DNA of 64,000 nucleotides from Atrina japonica (Eukaryota; Mollusca; Bivalvia; Pterioida; Pinnidae): the NCBI GenBank assembly GCA_030159075.1, contig BROG01000078.1, positions 1,083,501 to 1,147,500 on the forward strand, read 5' to 3'. Below the pieces are notes generated by a model. That model saw only the letters and a list, made by a program, of their open reading frames with translations. It was not told where the DNA came from and did no database searches. How positions within the stretch are numbered: the first letter of the stretch is position 1; the number at the start of each line of letters is the position of its first letter. Of this stretch, positions 22,845 through 35,990 are shown in pieces. Both the position numbers and the translations under genes were made by a program.

Positions 22845-25636
22845 TTAAAAACCGCTCCGTTTATATAAAGGCATTTCATCTGGCAGTTTCTGTGGGTATT
22901 TTATGATTAATTTCCCTTCTACTCTTACAATATTAACCTTAAAATTATTATTATTATTTTTTAATTATTATTAGGTTTCGTATGTTATATGTTCACGAAA
23001 GAATTCATTTGTTTAAAAGTCCCATTTATTTAACAAAATCCATTAGATATTTTCCGAAAATGATAACAGTGAACGAAAATCTATTTGACTTGCTTATTCG
23101 AAAATTAAGATACATTAAGCTACAAATAAATTATTTTTAAAAAAGCAAAGTTGGACAAGAAAAATGGAAGAAAATTAAAAAAAAAATAGAGCTTGAAATT
23201 GTGAAAATGATTTCAGATTATAATCGAATAGGAAAAAGATACACTGTGTAATATTCTTATTTTAGTATTCAAGATGACTACATTTAGAAGGCAATGAAAA
23301 TACATGTACTTGAAATTCAGATGAATTTAAACAATTTAAAACCAGCAGATATGATAAATTATAACGGAATTTATATCACTCACAAATATGTCAATTTACG
23401 AAAGTTAAATGTGTTTTATTTCTGTTTAGATAAAATTATTGATATATTCTAATTGACCGGGTATGTTAATCATTATATCAGTCTATGTTTGTTTGTTTCT
23501 CAGTTTGTTTATAAATACAGTCTATCTTAACAGTTGATTGCAAGAACGATTTACGTTGATTATACGTATGCATGCACCGTATGCATGTTTAATCAGTGAA
23601 TGGTCATTCTTCATTCAGCGGACTTTTCTCTATAACGAACAATTTGATTAGTCCAGCAATTGTCCCCAATTTTACTCTATGTTTAAAAATCAAGACATTT
23701 ATCAGAAATGATTTTCTACCTTAAATGTTCACCGAAACGCAAAGTACATCGCGCACAGTTTCCCTCAGTGGAGACGCAATTCTTTAGGAACAGATTGTAA
23801 TTCAATTTAAAATTTTATATCTCTTTTAAATTTGTTTTGCTTTTTAAAAATAATATGTAAGTGTCAACGAAATGAATTATGTTTTGATGTACATCTTAAA
23901 ACTATTTTTTTTAAAAATCAGTGACCTTTCTGCATCGTAGAAACGAATGTATTTCACGGCGAAAATATTGTAAACAAGAATGTGTTTTTGCAAGTCTCCA
24001 GTTATGTTCTATCAAGATTGATGAAGATGATTTGCTATAGAAAGCAATTACCTATTGACTGATTGACTGTTATTATTAGTACAATAAATATATGGAGAGA
24101 GAGAGAACAATTTATTATACAAGATGTAATGAAACTTTTAAAATTTTTATGATCATTTGTTTTTTAAGTATTTTTTCATTTCTTTACTTCACATTTTTAC
24201 AAGTAATAGAACTAACAGCCATGGAACAAAGCGTTAGTTCATTTACATATGCAAGCCCTCCCTTCTTACTGAAGCAAAATGAATATAATTTTGAATACAC
24301 GTGAAAAAAACAAAAAAAACATACGTGTATGCCGCTGATTGCCATTCCTACGAGATATTTGAAATATTACGAATATTTCAATATTGAAAATAGGTCTAAT
24401 ATAATATTCAAATATGCATGAATTATGACTGATATTTAAATGACTCAACATGCATAGTTCAAATATATGTTCATTTATTTATAACACATAACTATATAAA
24501 ACTTCAAACTGAGTATGCCAAATGAACGTACTCTAACAGTTTCCTTTTAAATTTTCAGTCTTTTTTTTTAAATACATTGCACACCTAGTAATAAATGTAA
24601 AAATGTATATCTGTTGGGTACTTTCAAACATGTGAACAGTGAAATTTAAAAACGGGCCCTGCTGTAATGGCAAGGAAATTTCAGTTCCTCCATGGTTCGG
24701 TGTATCAGAACACTTTCACTCACTTACACATAGACTGCGAGTTCATCATACCTACAGTATTTAAATTTTCATAATATTTTAAATAATTATATGTCAATTG
24801 ATTGATATACATGTATTGTAATTGTACTGCGACAAGTTTTAATTTTGTATCACTCCTTCATCTTTTTCAATTTTAATTTTTTTTTCAGCCTAGTCTTATT
24901 TAGTCCGATTTTCTACCCCGATTTTCAGTGATTTTTGTTTTGGTAAAATCATTATTTTACCCAAACTAAAGTAACTTAAAATCGGGACAGAAATTGGGTC
25001 CAATTCTAATTCTGATTTATTATTCTTTTTATTATTATTTATTCCTTTATCTATAGCTATCCATCATCTTTTTACATCTGTTTCGTGCCTTGAGAAATTT
25101 CCCAGTCGCCCCGAAAATTTGACGTTCTATTTGTTTCTTATTGTAAATGGCTTAATTCGGACTACATCATTTACAAGAGTGAAAGTCAACACGTTTTTAG
25201 ACAGTATCACATTTCCGGAGGCAGTGTTTTTTCACCAAACTGATATCTACCCTGTCATTTATATATGTAAAACATGGACGAATTACGCAACATAACCAGA
25301 TAAGCAGGTTTACTCCATTGATAAACCATGTAATCAATTGATTTCGTCAAATGATAGATTGATCATATCGATCTTTTGACAAATTGAAGATTGATTGATC
25401 AATTGTTAAATTTCGTTATCCTTAATTCCAATCAGAAATTTTACAAACACCCACATGATTTATAATGACAAAATATTGTTGGGATTGTGTTCCAATGTCG
25501 CGGATGGATATTTATGACATTAAGTACAGAGATGTCTGTCATCGGTGAGCTAGAGTTGGGTTAGTACAAGTTTACAGTTATTACATCGCCACGTCCTCCG
25601 CTTGTAGTGTTTTAATTTGAACAGAGCTTCATTCCA
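22840..25636. other. AT-rich intergenic stretch
   Basis: No exon, SINE or MITE recognised. At 24900-25000 a short inverted pair (AGTCCGATTTTCTACCCC... / ...CTAAAGTAACTTAAAATCGG) is visible but weak. Confidence 0.5.
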
Positions 25637-25858
25637 CACTCAACTATTTTTCAGTTAGGTCTACATGGTGCGGAGCAGTTTTTTATGGTGGTGGAGAGAA
25701 CACGGCTACCCGGGAAGAGACTACCGGCATTCCGCAAGTAAACGGTCAAACTTCTTCATAAAAAATTCGGCTTAGTTTTCAGCGGGACTCGAACTTGCGC
25801 TGACCAAAAGTGAGAGACTTCATGGTTCAAAGCGCGATGCTCTAACCAGTCGGGCATG
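25637..25858 (-). mobile_element. SINE type A, near full length
   Basis: Reversed copy: body ACACTCAACTATTTTTCAG, CCGGGAAGAGACTACCGG, reversed B box GCGGGACTCGAACTTGCGC, and reversed A-box region GATGCTCTAACCAGTCGG. Confidence 0.85.
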
Positions 25859-25865
25859 GGGATCT

Positions 25866-25940
25866 GTGTACAGTGTTCAGTACTAGTGCTAGAGCGTTTG
25901 ACTCGCAATCAGAACGTCCCTTGTTCGATTCCCGGTATCG
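25866..25940 (+). mobile_element. tRNA-like SINE head split by MITE
   Basis: TAGTGCTAGAGCGTTTGACT (A-box-like) and TTGTTCGATTCCCGG (B box) run directly into the MITE at 25941. Sequence after the MITE (26353 on) may continue the SINE. Confidence 0.55.
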
Positions 25941-26352
25941 GGGCCCGAAGTCACCAAATTTACTCAGTTCTCAAGCTCAACTTTTATTTCATTATTTTGA
26001 CTATAAAATCGTTTGTAAAATGTTTGGGTTTGAATGATTATGAAGCATATTAATATTTTTTTTTCATTCAACATATAATATTTGCTTGTCATACTCAAGA
26101 TTTTTCCCCGTAAAAATGAATAAATAGTTGAGTACGGTACTCAAAATTTGAGTACGTACTCAACAATATTTTAATATTTCCTGAAGTTTTCTCCAAATCC
26201 AGCAATGATTTTGATCATTATTTACAATTTATATTATACCGTCAATATATAAACATGTTCAGTTACAGGATAAATTTTGAGTGTGTTTACCATAAAATCA
26301 TGGAAAGTTAGTTGAGCTTGAGTACTGAGTAAATTTGGTGACTTTGGGCCCC
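25941..26352. mobile_element. MITE with GGGCCCGAAGTCACC ends, copy 1
   Basis: Starts GGGGCCCGAAGTCACCAAAT and TTACTCAGTTCTCAAGCTC; ends with the mirror image (GAGCTTGAGTACTGAGTAAA, TTTGGTGACTTTGGGCCCC). About 410 bases. Confidence 0.85.
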
Positions 26353-26474
26353 GGTTACAACCAAGACTGTAGGTGGTGGATGTACCTTGGCCACGCGCTC
26401 GGCTTAAAGGTGGATTACCTTTTTTTTTTTTTAAAAAAAAAGATCGGTTTTTAATTAGATTAGGTCTTTAGCTT

Positions 26475-26612
26475 CTATCCATGACATCTTTGTCTTACGG
26501 AGCCAGGGTTCAGGGTTCTACACAAGGAGTTTGTTGGCCTTCCTCTTCGTCTGATACCTTGATGATTCCAATACTGGGCTTGTCTCACTATATGGGCTGT
26601 GCTCTGTGCAGA
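26475..26612 (-). pseudogene. Non-LTR retrotransposon ORF2 C-terminal relic
   Basis: The minus-strand frame reads QYWNHQGIRRRGRPTNSLCR then TLNPGSVRQRCHG. The pattern W-(N/x)-x-Q-G-x-R-(R/K)-R-G-R-P-x-N-(S/T)-x-x-R-T-L is typical of the region just after the reverse transcriptase domain of many animal LINEs. Upstream the frame runs into A/T-rich sequence with no RT motifs, so only a 5'-truncated tail is present. Not a functional gene. Confidence 0.55.
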
Positions 26613-26689
26613 GAGTGTCCGAAAAATTATTGACGGGATGCAAAAAACAAAACAAAACAAAAAAAAATAATAGAAAAACATTTAAACAA

Positions 26690-27177
26690 ATTTATCTATG
26701 GGGAATTGCGTGTATTGTCTTGTATTTTTCTTTGATTAAGTTGAAATCGAACTTTCTTTGAAAGCTGAGCTTCCATGACTCGGATACTCTGAGGTGGATC
26801 TACGGAGCGAGGTAGCGTGGCGTCGGTGCATACTTCTATGTCACTGAACTTGGATGTCAAAATGCACCACCGTGAAACAAGAGAGCATGTGACTTTCCCT
26901 AGGGTTGCTAACTTCCTTTTAAATGTCCCAAAATTTTAGATTTGTAAAACACCAGAATCGACGAAATTTTATACACTATTTTGATTGTCAAAATATTCCA
27001 TATTCATTCTAACCAATGCATAGTTTTCAAAGATTCAGTTAGATTGAGAGGGAACGATAGTTTACACTACATTTATTTGGGTTATTGTTTTTTTTATTTA
27101 GCATGCATTGAACGAAGTTATATCAAAGTAGTGTTGTAATAAACATTTTTAAAATTTAAAATTTTGAATGTTGTTTT
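26690..27177. other. Intergenic, nothing recognised
   Basis: No domain-bearing frame and no repeat identified. Confidence 0.5.
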
Positions 27178-27392
27178 ATACCACGCTCAACAATTTTTCA
27201 GTTTTATGATGGCGGCCAGTTTTTAATGGTGAAAGAGAGAATCCGGTTAAAATGTACCCGGGAAGAGATCACCGGCCTTCCGTAAGTAAACCGACAAATG
27301 TTCTCACAAAAATCAGCTGAGGTACCAGCGGGAAAGACTGACTACTCACTCACATGGTTCAAAGCGCTATGCTCCAACTTCACGGCCACACA
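27178..27392 (-). mobile_element. SINE type A
   Basis: Reversed copy with CAACAATTTTTCAGTTTTAT, GGCGGCCAGTTTTTAATGG, CCCGGGAAGAGATCACCGG. The B-box region is partly deleted. Confidence 0.85.
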
Positions 27393-27827
27393 TAGGGCTC
27401 TGTGATAAAGAAGTAATGCAGTGGGCAAGGACGCCTTTAAACATTCGCATACACTACTAACTCACTTGTAAACATTTGTTACGAAATATACCTGTGTATA
27501 CAAATTAAATTAAAACGAGATTGACCTACATTTTAAAATGTCATTTAATTTTTTGCCCATTTTGCACACAAAAACAAAATGTGATAAATATCTGTGTTAC
27601 CTTTTTGTGAATTTTACAGGTACAAAGGTCACGTGTGTTGTCTTAAGTCTAGTAAAATGCCACTGATTTATATAAACATGCCAGGTGATACGTCTTATTT
27701 TATGTGAGGTCGTTAATGCAGTCTAGAGCGCCCCACCCGCAAGCGGAAAATCCAGGTTTCTTATCGGAATACCAGGTACAGCGGGGAACTTTAGAATGTA
27801 CGATGAGACCGGTAGCTAATGCTTGTC

Positions 27828-27906
27828 CATCGTCGTATTAAAACCACGGTCCACCAGGATCACTATGACCAGTTCAATTCCGGTCCGTGATTTTACGACG
27901 ACGATG
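27828..27906. mobile_element. 79-bp MITE, CATCGTCGTAAAACC type
   Basis: CATCGTCGTATTAAAACCAC at the left is mirrored by GTGATTTTACGACGACGATG at the right. Confidence 0.8.
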
Positions 27907-27969
27907 TTTATCTCACAAGGTAGAGAACCTGATTCGATTCAGGAGACTTATCTAAAAAAAAAAACAGGC

Positions 27970-28114
27970 ATAGTGAAACCTGTCTTGAGAGACCACTGTC
28001 CTTTTTTACCACATTTTGAAAACCAATTTGCTTAATATATCTGTAAAAAACCTTTTTCGAGAACCCACCCGTCTTGAAAGACCACGTTACAGTGGCAGAT
28101 GGTTCTACTGTAGT
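27970..28114. mobile_element. pogo-like MITE
   Basis: Left end AGTGAAACCTGTCTTGAGAG, right end ending GGTTCTACTGTA. Interior AGACCAC blocks. Confidence 0.7.
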
Positions 28115-28238
28115 GACTGATACTCTGTGACGCGCTAAGTAAAAATAAATTAGAGCTATGGTCTTTCTGATGAGTCTTAAAACCATGAGGCCGTGTCACA
28201 GCTTTGTGTAGTACGTTACAGAACCTTCGTTGTATCGG

Positions 28239-28555
28239 CATCGCCGTAAAACCACGTGTCCGGAATCGCTATGCTCCTTCCTACCCGTGGTCTCACGCGA
28301 CCGAAATCTCTCGTATCTGATGAATATTTATAAGTTGTAAAATATAATTCTGAAATTGCTTAAAAGCCTCGATCTGATTGGTTGACGAATGCGAACACCG
28401 TTTACTAGCATTGGTCGAGACTTCATGAATAATAAAATATGTACGTGAGATTTCGTTCACATGAGACCACGGGTAGGAAAGAGCATAGCGATTCCGGATC
28501 GTGGTTTTACGTAAGAAAAAGCATAGTGAATCCGGATCGTGGTTTTACGATGATG
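28239..28555. mobile_element. MITE, CATCGTCGTAAAACC type, long copy
   Basis: Left CATCGCCGTAAAACCACGTG, CCGGAATCGCTATGCTCCTT and CTACCCGTGGTCTCA; right end mirrored at about 28455-28511. The terminal part is then repeated once more in tandem (28512-28555). Confidence 0.8.
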
Positions 28556-30589
28556 CATTCATAGCAAAGGTTAAAATTAGTTTTTTTTCACATTCCACTT
28601 TCGACTTCTCCATTCATGAGGGAAATTCATTGAAATAACAAAACAACAACAACAACAAAAAACAGAACAAAACAAAAACAACAACAACAAAAAACAGTAA
28701 AAAACAAGAAGTGTTTGCAACAAAATTGCCTCCCCCGCACCGGAAGCTATGTTATCAATAAAGATGTTAAAGTCCCGTCACCCTGGTAAATTTTGTGATA
28801 CGGTGTCTATTGTTCTTATGGAAATTTTGAATTTACGGGGTGGGTGTAATTAGGGATTGTGAAGTGCTGCACAATGAATTTTTCCATGAGCAATTGCTGT
28901 TATACCCCGATGATATTCAAAAAATGAAAAACAATCCTTATATTTATATATATTACCATTTTTCAGTGAAACTGTAGCCCACAGGATACTAAACTGACTT
29001 TGCGGGGGATATTTTCATATGACGTAATAGCTCAACAGCTATTTTGACATGAGAAGTAGTTCTCTTTTCTGATCGCAAATGCTAAATGAAATAAAGGTTT
29101 AATTTCTTTTTTATATCATTTTGAACGAAATTAGTGATATGGACAATTTTGAGTACTGATTCCCAGATTTAGTTCGCGATTATTAATATTCGACCATTTA
29201 GTAGTGGCGGTTAAAAGGTTAGAATAAGAATTGCCCGAATGGGCACCGTAGGTGCAAATGGCTGATAGGCCTACCATGTGCGATTTGGATAGCACACAGA
29301 TGATCGTTGTTTACAAACAAATTTTCGTTAGAATTCTGATATTTTATCAGTGGAATATACCAAAGAAAGTTTGAGTGTGACTGCTAATATTCGTTCATGA
29401 CAACTGGAGGTAGCCATTTTACTGTACTTGACATTTTGACAAATCGCTGAATCAGCTGGGAAATGCCGTATCGGTGATGTTTTCGTATTTCAGTATACTG
29501 TATAGGCTAGCCCACTAGCAAATCCTTCGAATCAATTGAAACAAGACAAATGCAGATTATGTTGTGAAATAACAAAATTTTATTTGTCTGTTTAAAAGAT
29601 AATTATCTACACCTTCGTTATGGAAAATTCGTGTGGGCCTATAAAGTATAATAGGTCCATATGACCTGTTGTTATGTAGGTCAATTTAGACTTCAGTATT
29701 TACCAGCTGATCATATATTTTGTAATGTGAACACGATAGGCCTAACTATATAATATGGAGTATCCCGTCAATTTACTGAGAAACCTATGAACACTGCTTA
29801 TGTCCTCAGTATTAGGCATTAAATTACAGGTTGTGAAAAACAAGATTGACCTGGGAAGTAGCCTAGCAATTACAGGATTTGAGGTGAAATGAGAGCCGGT
29901 TTCACACGATGCGAGTGACGAATTGTTTCTGACAGGAATATATATGGTGACGGCAAAGCAAGCTGTTTATTAGAGAAGCTTGGCAAAATTGCACTAGACT
30001 AAACTCTTCTTTTTTCTGTTCAACTTACAAGCAACGCAACTACGAAGCGAATTTTCATTTCTGTGGCCTTTGTTTTTTTTTCATAACATGACCTAGATCT
30101 ATCGCAATATCAGCATGTACAGTGTGCTACAGATTCGGGCTTAGTCTTGTGTTTTCGATTTCTTTCCGTGAGCTTTGTTGTTTTGTGGTATTGAATGGCT
30201 TTTAAGATAAAATAAAAAATACGAAATGAATGTGTGTTATTTTATTCTTTATTGATTGATTCATATGTTCAGAGAAGACTTGTCCGACAAATACATGGTC
30301 ATGGAAACGATTTCTAAAATGTTATGTAATCCTACGCCAAAAAGTAAAGCGGTTAAACGCTTGGGTCACGCGACGACCGACTTGTGTTATTGAAATATGA
30401 ATACAGTCGTTCTACATACTTGCAATGAAGGAAATAACAGTCGGTATGTACTTATAAGTACTTGACGCTAAAACTGACCAAATATAAATTCAAAATTTAC
30501 AACAGTCATAATCGAACTCATATGATATGTCATTGATATAAAGTAACATGCGGTTGAAATTTGATATATTTTTTAAAATTTTGAATGTT
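28556..30589. other. Intergenic, nothing recognised
   Basis: CAA-rich low complexity at 28635-28710. Otherwise no gene or repeat identified. Confidence 0.5.
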
Positions 30590-30826
30590 GCTTTACGCCA
30601 CTCGACAAATATTCAGTTATATGGTGGCGGCCAGTTTTTAACGGTAGAGGAGAAAAACCGGTTTCTATGTACTCGGGAAGATACCGCCGGCCTTCCGAAA
30701 GTATAAACTGGCAAACATCCTCACAAAAATCAGCTTAGGTTCCAGCAGGGCTCGAACAGGCGCTAATAACAAGTGAAACTTCATGGTTCAAAGCGCCATG
30801 TTCTAATCACTCGGCCACGGGGGCGC
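30590..30826 (-). mobile_element. SINE type A, full length
   Basis: Reversed copy from TTTACGCCACTCGACAAATA through the reversed B box (GGGCTCGAACAGGCGC) to CACTCGGCCACGGGGGCGCC. Confidence 0.9.
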
Positions 30827-31029
30827 CTTAAAATTGGAAGAAAAAACCTTAAGCCATTTGGCATAACCCTATCAAAATATGGCGTCTGACAAATGGACAG
30901 GCAAAATAATGACCCCTCTTCTATCTCTGGGGTTGGGGTTGGTTAAAAACAAACATACAAATGTGGCACAAAAATTAGGTGTAGGTAGCTGGATTCGCAC
31001 TCAGTACTTCTTTTCAATGTGTTTGGTGG

Positions 31030-31156
31030 TGTTCCATTTCACTCAGCAATGTTTCAGTTATGAGGTGGCAGTCTATTTTTTAATGTGGTGGGAGAGAAAC
31101 CCCGGTTATAATGTACCCAAGAAAAGACAATCGGTATCTATCAAGTAAAGTAACAA
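31030..31156 (-). mobile_element. SINE type A fragment
   Basis: CACTCAGCAATGTTTCAG and GGTTATAATGTACCCAAG, without the tRNA head. Confidence 0.75.
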
Positions 31157-32090
31157 TATCTCCCATATTAACAGTTTGGAATATAAAAAAAAAAAATTCG
31201 CACTCAAGCAAGGGTATGAAATGATTTGGCGACGAAATCCCCCTGTCCTTCCTGTGTTAAAACAAAACCATTCATACCAGTAAGCAGATCAAATGGTCTT
31301 TTTTATATATGAAAATCATCGTCTTCAATAGCTTTACCAGAACAAACACGCGACACATTTTGTTTTTCTGTGTAAACAAGTGCTCATAGCGCAAAAAACA
31401 GCATGGAGAATATTTTTCAGATATAAAATCGCGGTAACGATAATAAATGTCGGCTTTTCTGTGGTAACAAACAGGCAAAGTGTCAAATAACTTACTATAT
31501 AAATCATAAAACAATAAATGTTCACTTGTTTTATATCTACAATCAAACAAATAAGTGATACACGTCGCTCTAATCACAGACTGTGCAAGAATTCTAACTA
31601 TTATATATACTTCAATGTATGTCATGACGTTCGAGGGATAAGAAATGGAATATATCGAACGAGTCTAGAAGAGTCTGGCAAACAAACCCATGCCCACTCA
31701 TCGGGACGAGGAATAAAACGAATGAAATTGAGTCCAGGCTAATTGCCTTATCACTCTATAAAAATACATGTAGTTGGGTTTTTTTTGCTGTATACGGACA
31801 AAAATAAGACGCACGAAGAGAGTGGCGCATCATTGGCACAAAAACATCGTTTCTGTTTTTCCTAGTCTACGAGGTATTAGCTCGAAATCCAGCCTCGCCA
31901 ATGATTTTGTCTTAGATAGTGATTTACGTCACGTGCAACAATTTTTTATATGGTACACGTGGTGACGCGAGAACCCGGATACAGTTTACCTTAATTTGAC
32001 TGGAGGTGAGAAACTTCATCATGCATTCATCCGACCACTCGTCCAAAGAGCCCCTAGCGTCGCCATTGAATGAACATTGATTTGATTTGA
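31157..32090. other. Intergenic, nothing firm
   Basis: A 117-codon minus frame (31625-31272) has no recognisable domain and overlaps a plus-strand frame. Confidence 0.5.
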
Positions 32091-32097
32091 TTTGATT

Positions 32098-32224
32098 TTT
32101 TGTTTTACGCCATACTCAACAATCTTTCAGTCATATGATGACGTCCAGTTTTTATTGATGGAGGAGAAACCCCAGTTACCCGGGTAAAGACCACCGACCT
32201 TCTGCAAGAAAACTGGCAACCATT
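32098..32224 (-). mobile_element. SINE type A 3' part
   Basis: TTTTACGCCATACTCAACAA to GAAAACTGGCAAC, reversed. Confidence 0.8.
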
Positions 32225-32904
32225 GAACATTTATACGCCAGCGCACTTCAATCTATTTCTGTTAGGTCCTACATGTAAATTTGTGTTTTTATCTTTTCAA
32301 AATTTAAATTTTTATAAATAATATATTATCCAATCTGTAGTGTGACGTTTTTAATTTTTTGTGGTCAAAGAATGCACGAAAATATACGTGATTGAATGGT
32401 TTATGTAATAAAATTATTAAAAATCAGTCAGTTTGCTAGTTTCACTTTCAAGATATTTTAAATCATTTCGAAAGAAGTTATGAAACTATTGATCAATATT
32501 ATGCTACTCGTTGTTATATAACAAATTTGATTACCTATGATCTATGATTTTGTATATGTATTCTAATATTTGAAAAGCGGTTATGTAAAAGGGTGTTCTA
32601 AGACAAATCTAACAAAGGAGAGAGAACTCACATGCTGTCACCGAAACACTTCTCAAAAATTGTAGCGCATTAATTTTACTCTAAAAATAATATTAATATC
32701 CTTAAACTTTCGCCAATATCTAAATCATTATTAATTGATTAGAATTGTGAAATTAGGTTGAGGTGGGTGTGTGGGATCCGCCTCTTTGCATTGGTGCTCG
32801 TGTACGAAACGGTGTCAGGTACAGTAAACTCCATTTTTTGGGCTTGCCATATTCACTGTATGATAACCACGGTGGACGTAAAATGTTTGAATGTCGTGCT
32901 TGTT

Positions 32905-33128
32905 TGTTTGACGTCACACTCAAGAATCTTTCACTCATATGGAGACATCACCCAATGCCGGTGAAGGGCTTCAACTGTTGGCCTATGCTCGGCAAATAGG
33001 GCCATTGAACAGTGAGGGTTCTTTATCGTGCCGAAACCGACTGTCACACGGGACCTCGATTTTTACGGTCTCATCCGAAGGACAAGAAACCAACCAATCA
33101 CAACCTCACGATGAAGAGTCAAGTGCGC
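32905..33128 (-). mobile_element. SINE type B
   Basis: Reversed body: CACTCAAGAATCTTTCACTC, CCAATGCCGGTGAAGGGC, GGTTCTTTATCGTGCCGA. The tRNA head is eroded. Confidence 0.85.
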
Positions 33129-33902
33129 TCGAATGTCATGCAAATGACGTAATGAGGCAAGGCGAAGCATGACGCAAGTTAAATGTTGATTTTGAATGAG
33201 GAATTCAAAAAGTTTAGTAAAACTATTTTTAATCCAGCCGATCGATCATTACAGTTTACACAACTTGAAGACGAACTTTGGTTGCAGTTTTGCATTTAAG
33301 CGACGTTTATACAAACGATTGATGGATAATCAAAAACTGTTAACTATAAGACTATCATATTCCCACTTTTTGAATCTATTCTCGTTAAACACCCGCTATG
33401 TTCACGGCATCCAAACATATCACGTCGGTAGCGGTTACCATACAGTGATATTGCTTCGCGATCGCGAGTCACGTGTCACCGCGGTCACGTGGTGGCGCTA
33501 TACAATAACTCAGTAGGGCGAAATCTGCATGTTCGTATAACGTTTGTGTATCAAGAGATTGGCACGAACCAGTTGTGTCTAATAACTGGTAGTTGTTCTA
33601 ACTGAAAGCAAACTTTTTTTAAAAATGTTTTTTTTTCCGATTCCGATTCTTCAGGTGCGTCTTAAAGACGGACACCATGATATAGTCCGCCGGCGGTTTT
33701 TTTTATCTTTGTTTTTGTTTTTTGGTTTTGTTTTGTTTTGTTTTTTGGGTTTTTTTCACACTGACCGAAAGTTTCTGCGACACCCAGCAGTGCAGATAGA
33801 CAGAAATAACGGGTGTACTAGTATCTATATCCATGTACATTTCAAGTATAAGTATCTGATAAAAGATGAAAATGCAAAATTGAAACGTGATACTCAAGAC
33901 CC

Positions 33903-34293
33903 GGGCCCGAAGCCACCAAATTTTTACTCGGTACTCAAGCTCAACTAACTTTTCGTGAATTTAAGGTAAAGACATGCCAAATTAATTCTGTAACCGGACA
34001 TGTTTGTATACTGACAACATACAATTGTAAATCATGATAAAAATTATTGCTCATTTGAAGAAAACTTCCGAAATATTATAATTCAAAAATAGTTTGAGTA
34101 CTGTTCTCAACTTATTTATTCATTTTCTACAGGAAAATCTTAAGTGTGACTCAAAAATTATATGTGAATCATGTAAAATGATAATATGTTCCCCATTCAC
34201 TTCAGATTGGAAGTTTTACAAACAACTATATAGTCAAAAATAATGAAATAAAAGTTGAGCACGAGTACTGGGTAAATTTGGTGACTTCGGCCC
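33903..34293. mobile_element. MITE with GGGCCCGAAGTCACC ends, copy 2
   Basis: Left GGGCCCGAAGCCACCAAA, right GTAAATTTGGTGACTTCGGC. It abuts copy 3. Confidence 0.85.
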
Positions 34294-34850
34294 TTGTCAC
34301 AAATACTCAATATTCAAGCTCAATTTTATCTTATTATTTTTACCAGGGATATATAATTTTGTAAAAACTCTATATCTGACTGAATATGAAACACATTTCT
34401 ATTTTCATTATTTACCTAAACAATTATGGGTCACTTTCACTATTTTCCTGTAAAAAATGAATAAATATCTTGAGTACGGTACTCAAAATTTGAGTATATA
34501 TCAAGCTATTTTTAATATTTCTGAAGTTTTATCAAATTAGCAATTATTTTCATATTTATTTACAATTGTAAGTCATTAGTATACAAACATGTCCAGTTGC
34601 AGTAAAAATTGTATGTGTTTTACCTTGAAATTAAATTAAGTGGGAAAGTTTGCCAGTTTTCTTGCGGAAGGTCGGTGGTCTTTACCCGGGGAACCGGGGT
34701 TTCTCCTCCACCAATAAAAACTTGACGCCATCATATGACTGAAAGATTGTCGAGTATGGCGTAAAAAAAAAAAATCAAAAAATCAAACCTTGAAATTATG
34801 AAAATGGTTTATTGAGCTTGAGTTCTGAGTGAAGTTGGTGATTGCGGACC
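34291..34850. mobile_element. MITE GGGCCCGAAGTCACC type, copy 3, with nested SINE
   Basis: Degenerate MITE interrupted by a SINE at 34634-34787. Right end GAGCTTGAGTTCTGAGTGAA. Confidence 0.8.
34634..34787 (+). mobile_element. 5'-truncated SINE type A nested in MITE
   Basis: Body GTGGGAAAGTTTGCCAGTTT to TGTCGAGTATGGCG plus an A-rich tail. Flanked by the 11-bp duplication CCTTGAAATTA (34623-34633 and 34788-34798). Confidence 0.9.
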
Positions 34851-35534
34851 GAGATTTAAATATCTGTAACAGTCATTAGTGTGAAATTCAAACGATAAAC
34901 ATACCCATAGAAGAATTTAAAGTACTCTAATATCACTGTTTTAACAGAACATTTTATCCTCGATAGGAATAAGAGTATATTCAGGTGTCACATAATATTC
35001 CATGCCCCAGAAACAGCAAAACAAAATAATTTTGACGAAATGTTTTGCCGTCAACCGCGTGCGTGATGTCAAAATGTTTGGCATAACGAGCGAGTGATTT
35101 ATTCAAGAGTTCACGAGACCCTGATGAATGCAAGCTTGTAATTGCGGATTACCGTGTCATTCATTATGTCAACTTTTGCTACAATAATTAGTACAGAACA
35201 TCGCAGCGTAATTCCAATTGTCACTCAACAAAATACCAACCAGAAGTTGTGAATGAAATTTATTGTGGGCTTTATTAGAGCAGACGAGAAATAAGAATCA
35301 TTTTCATAGTGTGTGAAATAACATTTGTATTATCTTTTCTTTTTTTTATATTTTGGAACTGTCCGTTCCCACTCAGTTTAGCTCCAAGAAGGAATTTAAA
35401 TAAATTATTGTATATTAAATAGCAATCACTCATTCAATTGTCCATGTGTGTTGGGGTTTGCACACGAAGCTGATGGCATTGAACATATACTTTAACTATT
35501 TGAGTAAGGGTTATAAGCCTAGCTAGGAACAGCA
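34851..35534. other. Intergenic, nothing recognised
   Basis: No gene or repeat identified. Confidence 0.5.
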
Positions 35535-35990
35535 TTAAATGATTTACTTTCTCTTTAGAAAATACATATGCATTTTAAATTGGAGTTCAACTGACGAAGT
35601 CTATCGTCTTGAGCATTGTATCTTGGTTATAATATTTATAACCACTAGGTCGTTGCCACTGCTTGTGGACCGTTTGAGTCCCTGAGGGTATACATAAACC
35701 TAGTACCTGGTATTTCGGTACCAGCTGATAATCTTGTACACAAGAAATATCTGGCACTGATAACACCATTTGAATTCCAAAGTTTTCTAAAGCTAAGATA
35801 GTCATCTTTTTTACAGTGGTTACTCTTAGACGGATTTCGGCTACACTTTTAAATTTATTATTTGACCTTGTATGATACCACTTTCTCATTAGAAAATACA
35901 TATACATTTTAAATTAGAGCTCAGCGGATGAAGTCTAATTGACAGAAATGATCGTCTCGAGCATTGTAACTGGTATTATGTTTATAATAT
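35535..35990. repeat. Direct duplication pair of about 100 bases
   Basis: 35535-35640 and 35878-35990 share TAGAAAATACATATGCATTT, GACGAAGTCTA and CGAGCATTGTA in order. Confidence 0.8.

Noticed and set aside
31272..31625. 117-codon minus-strand frame
   Set aside because: No recognised domain; composition typical of AT-rich chance frames.
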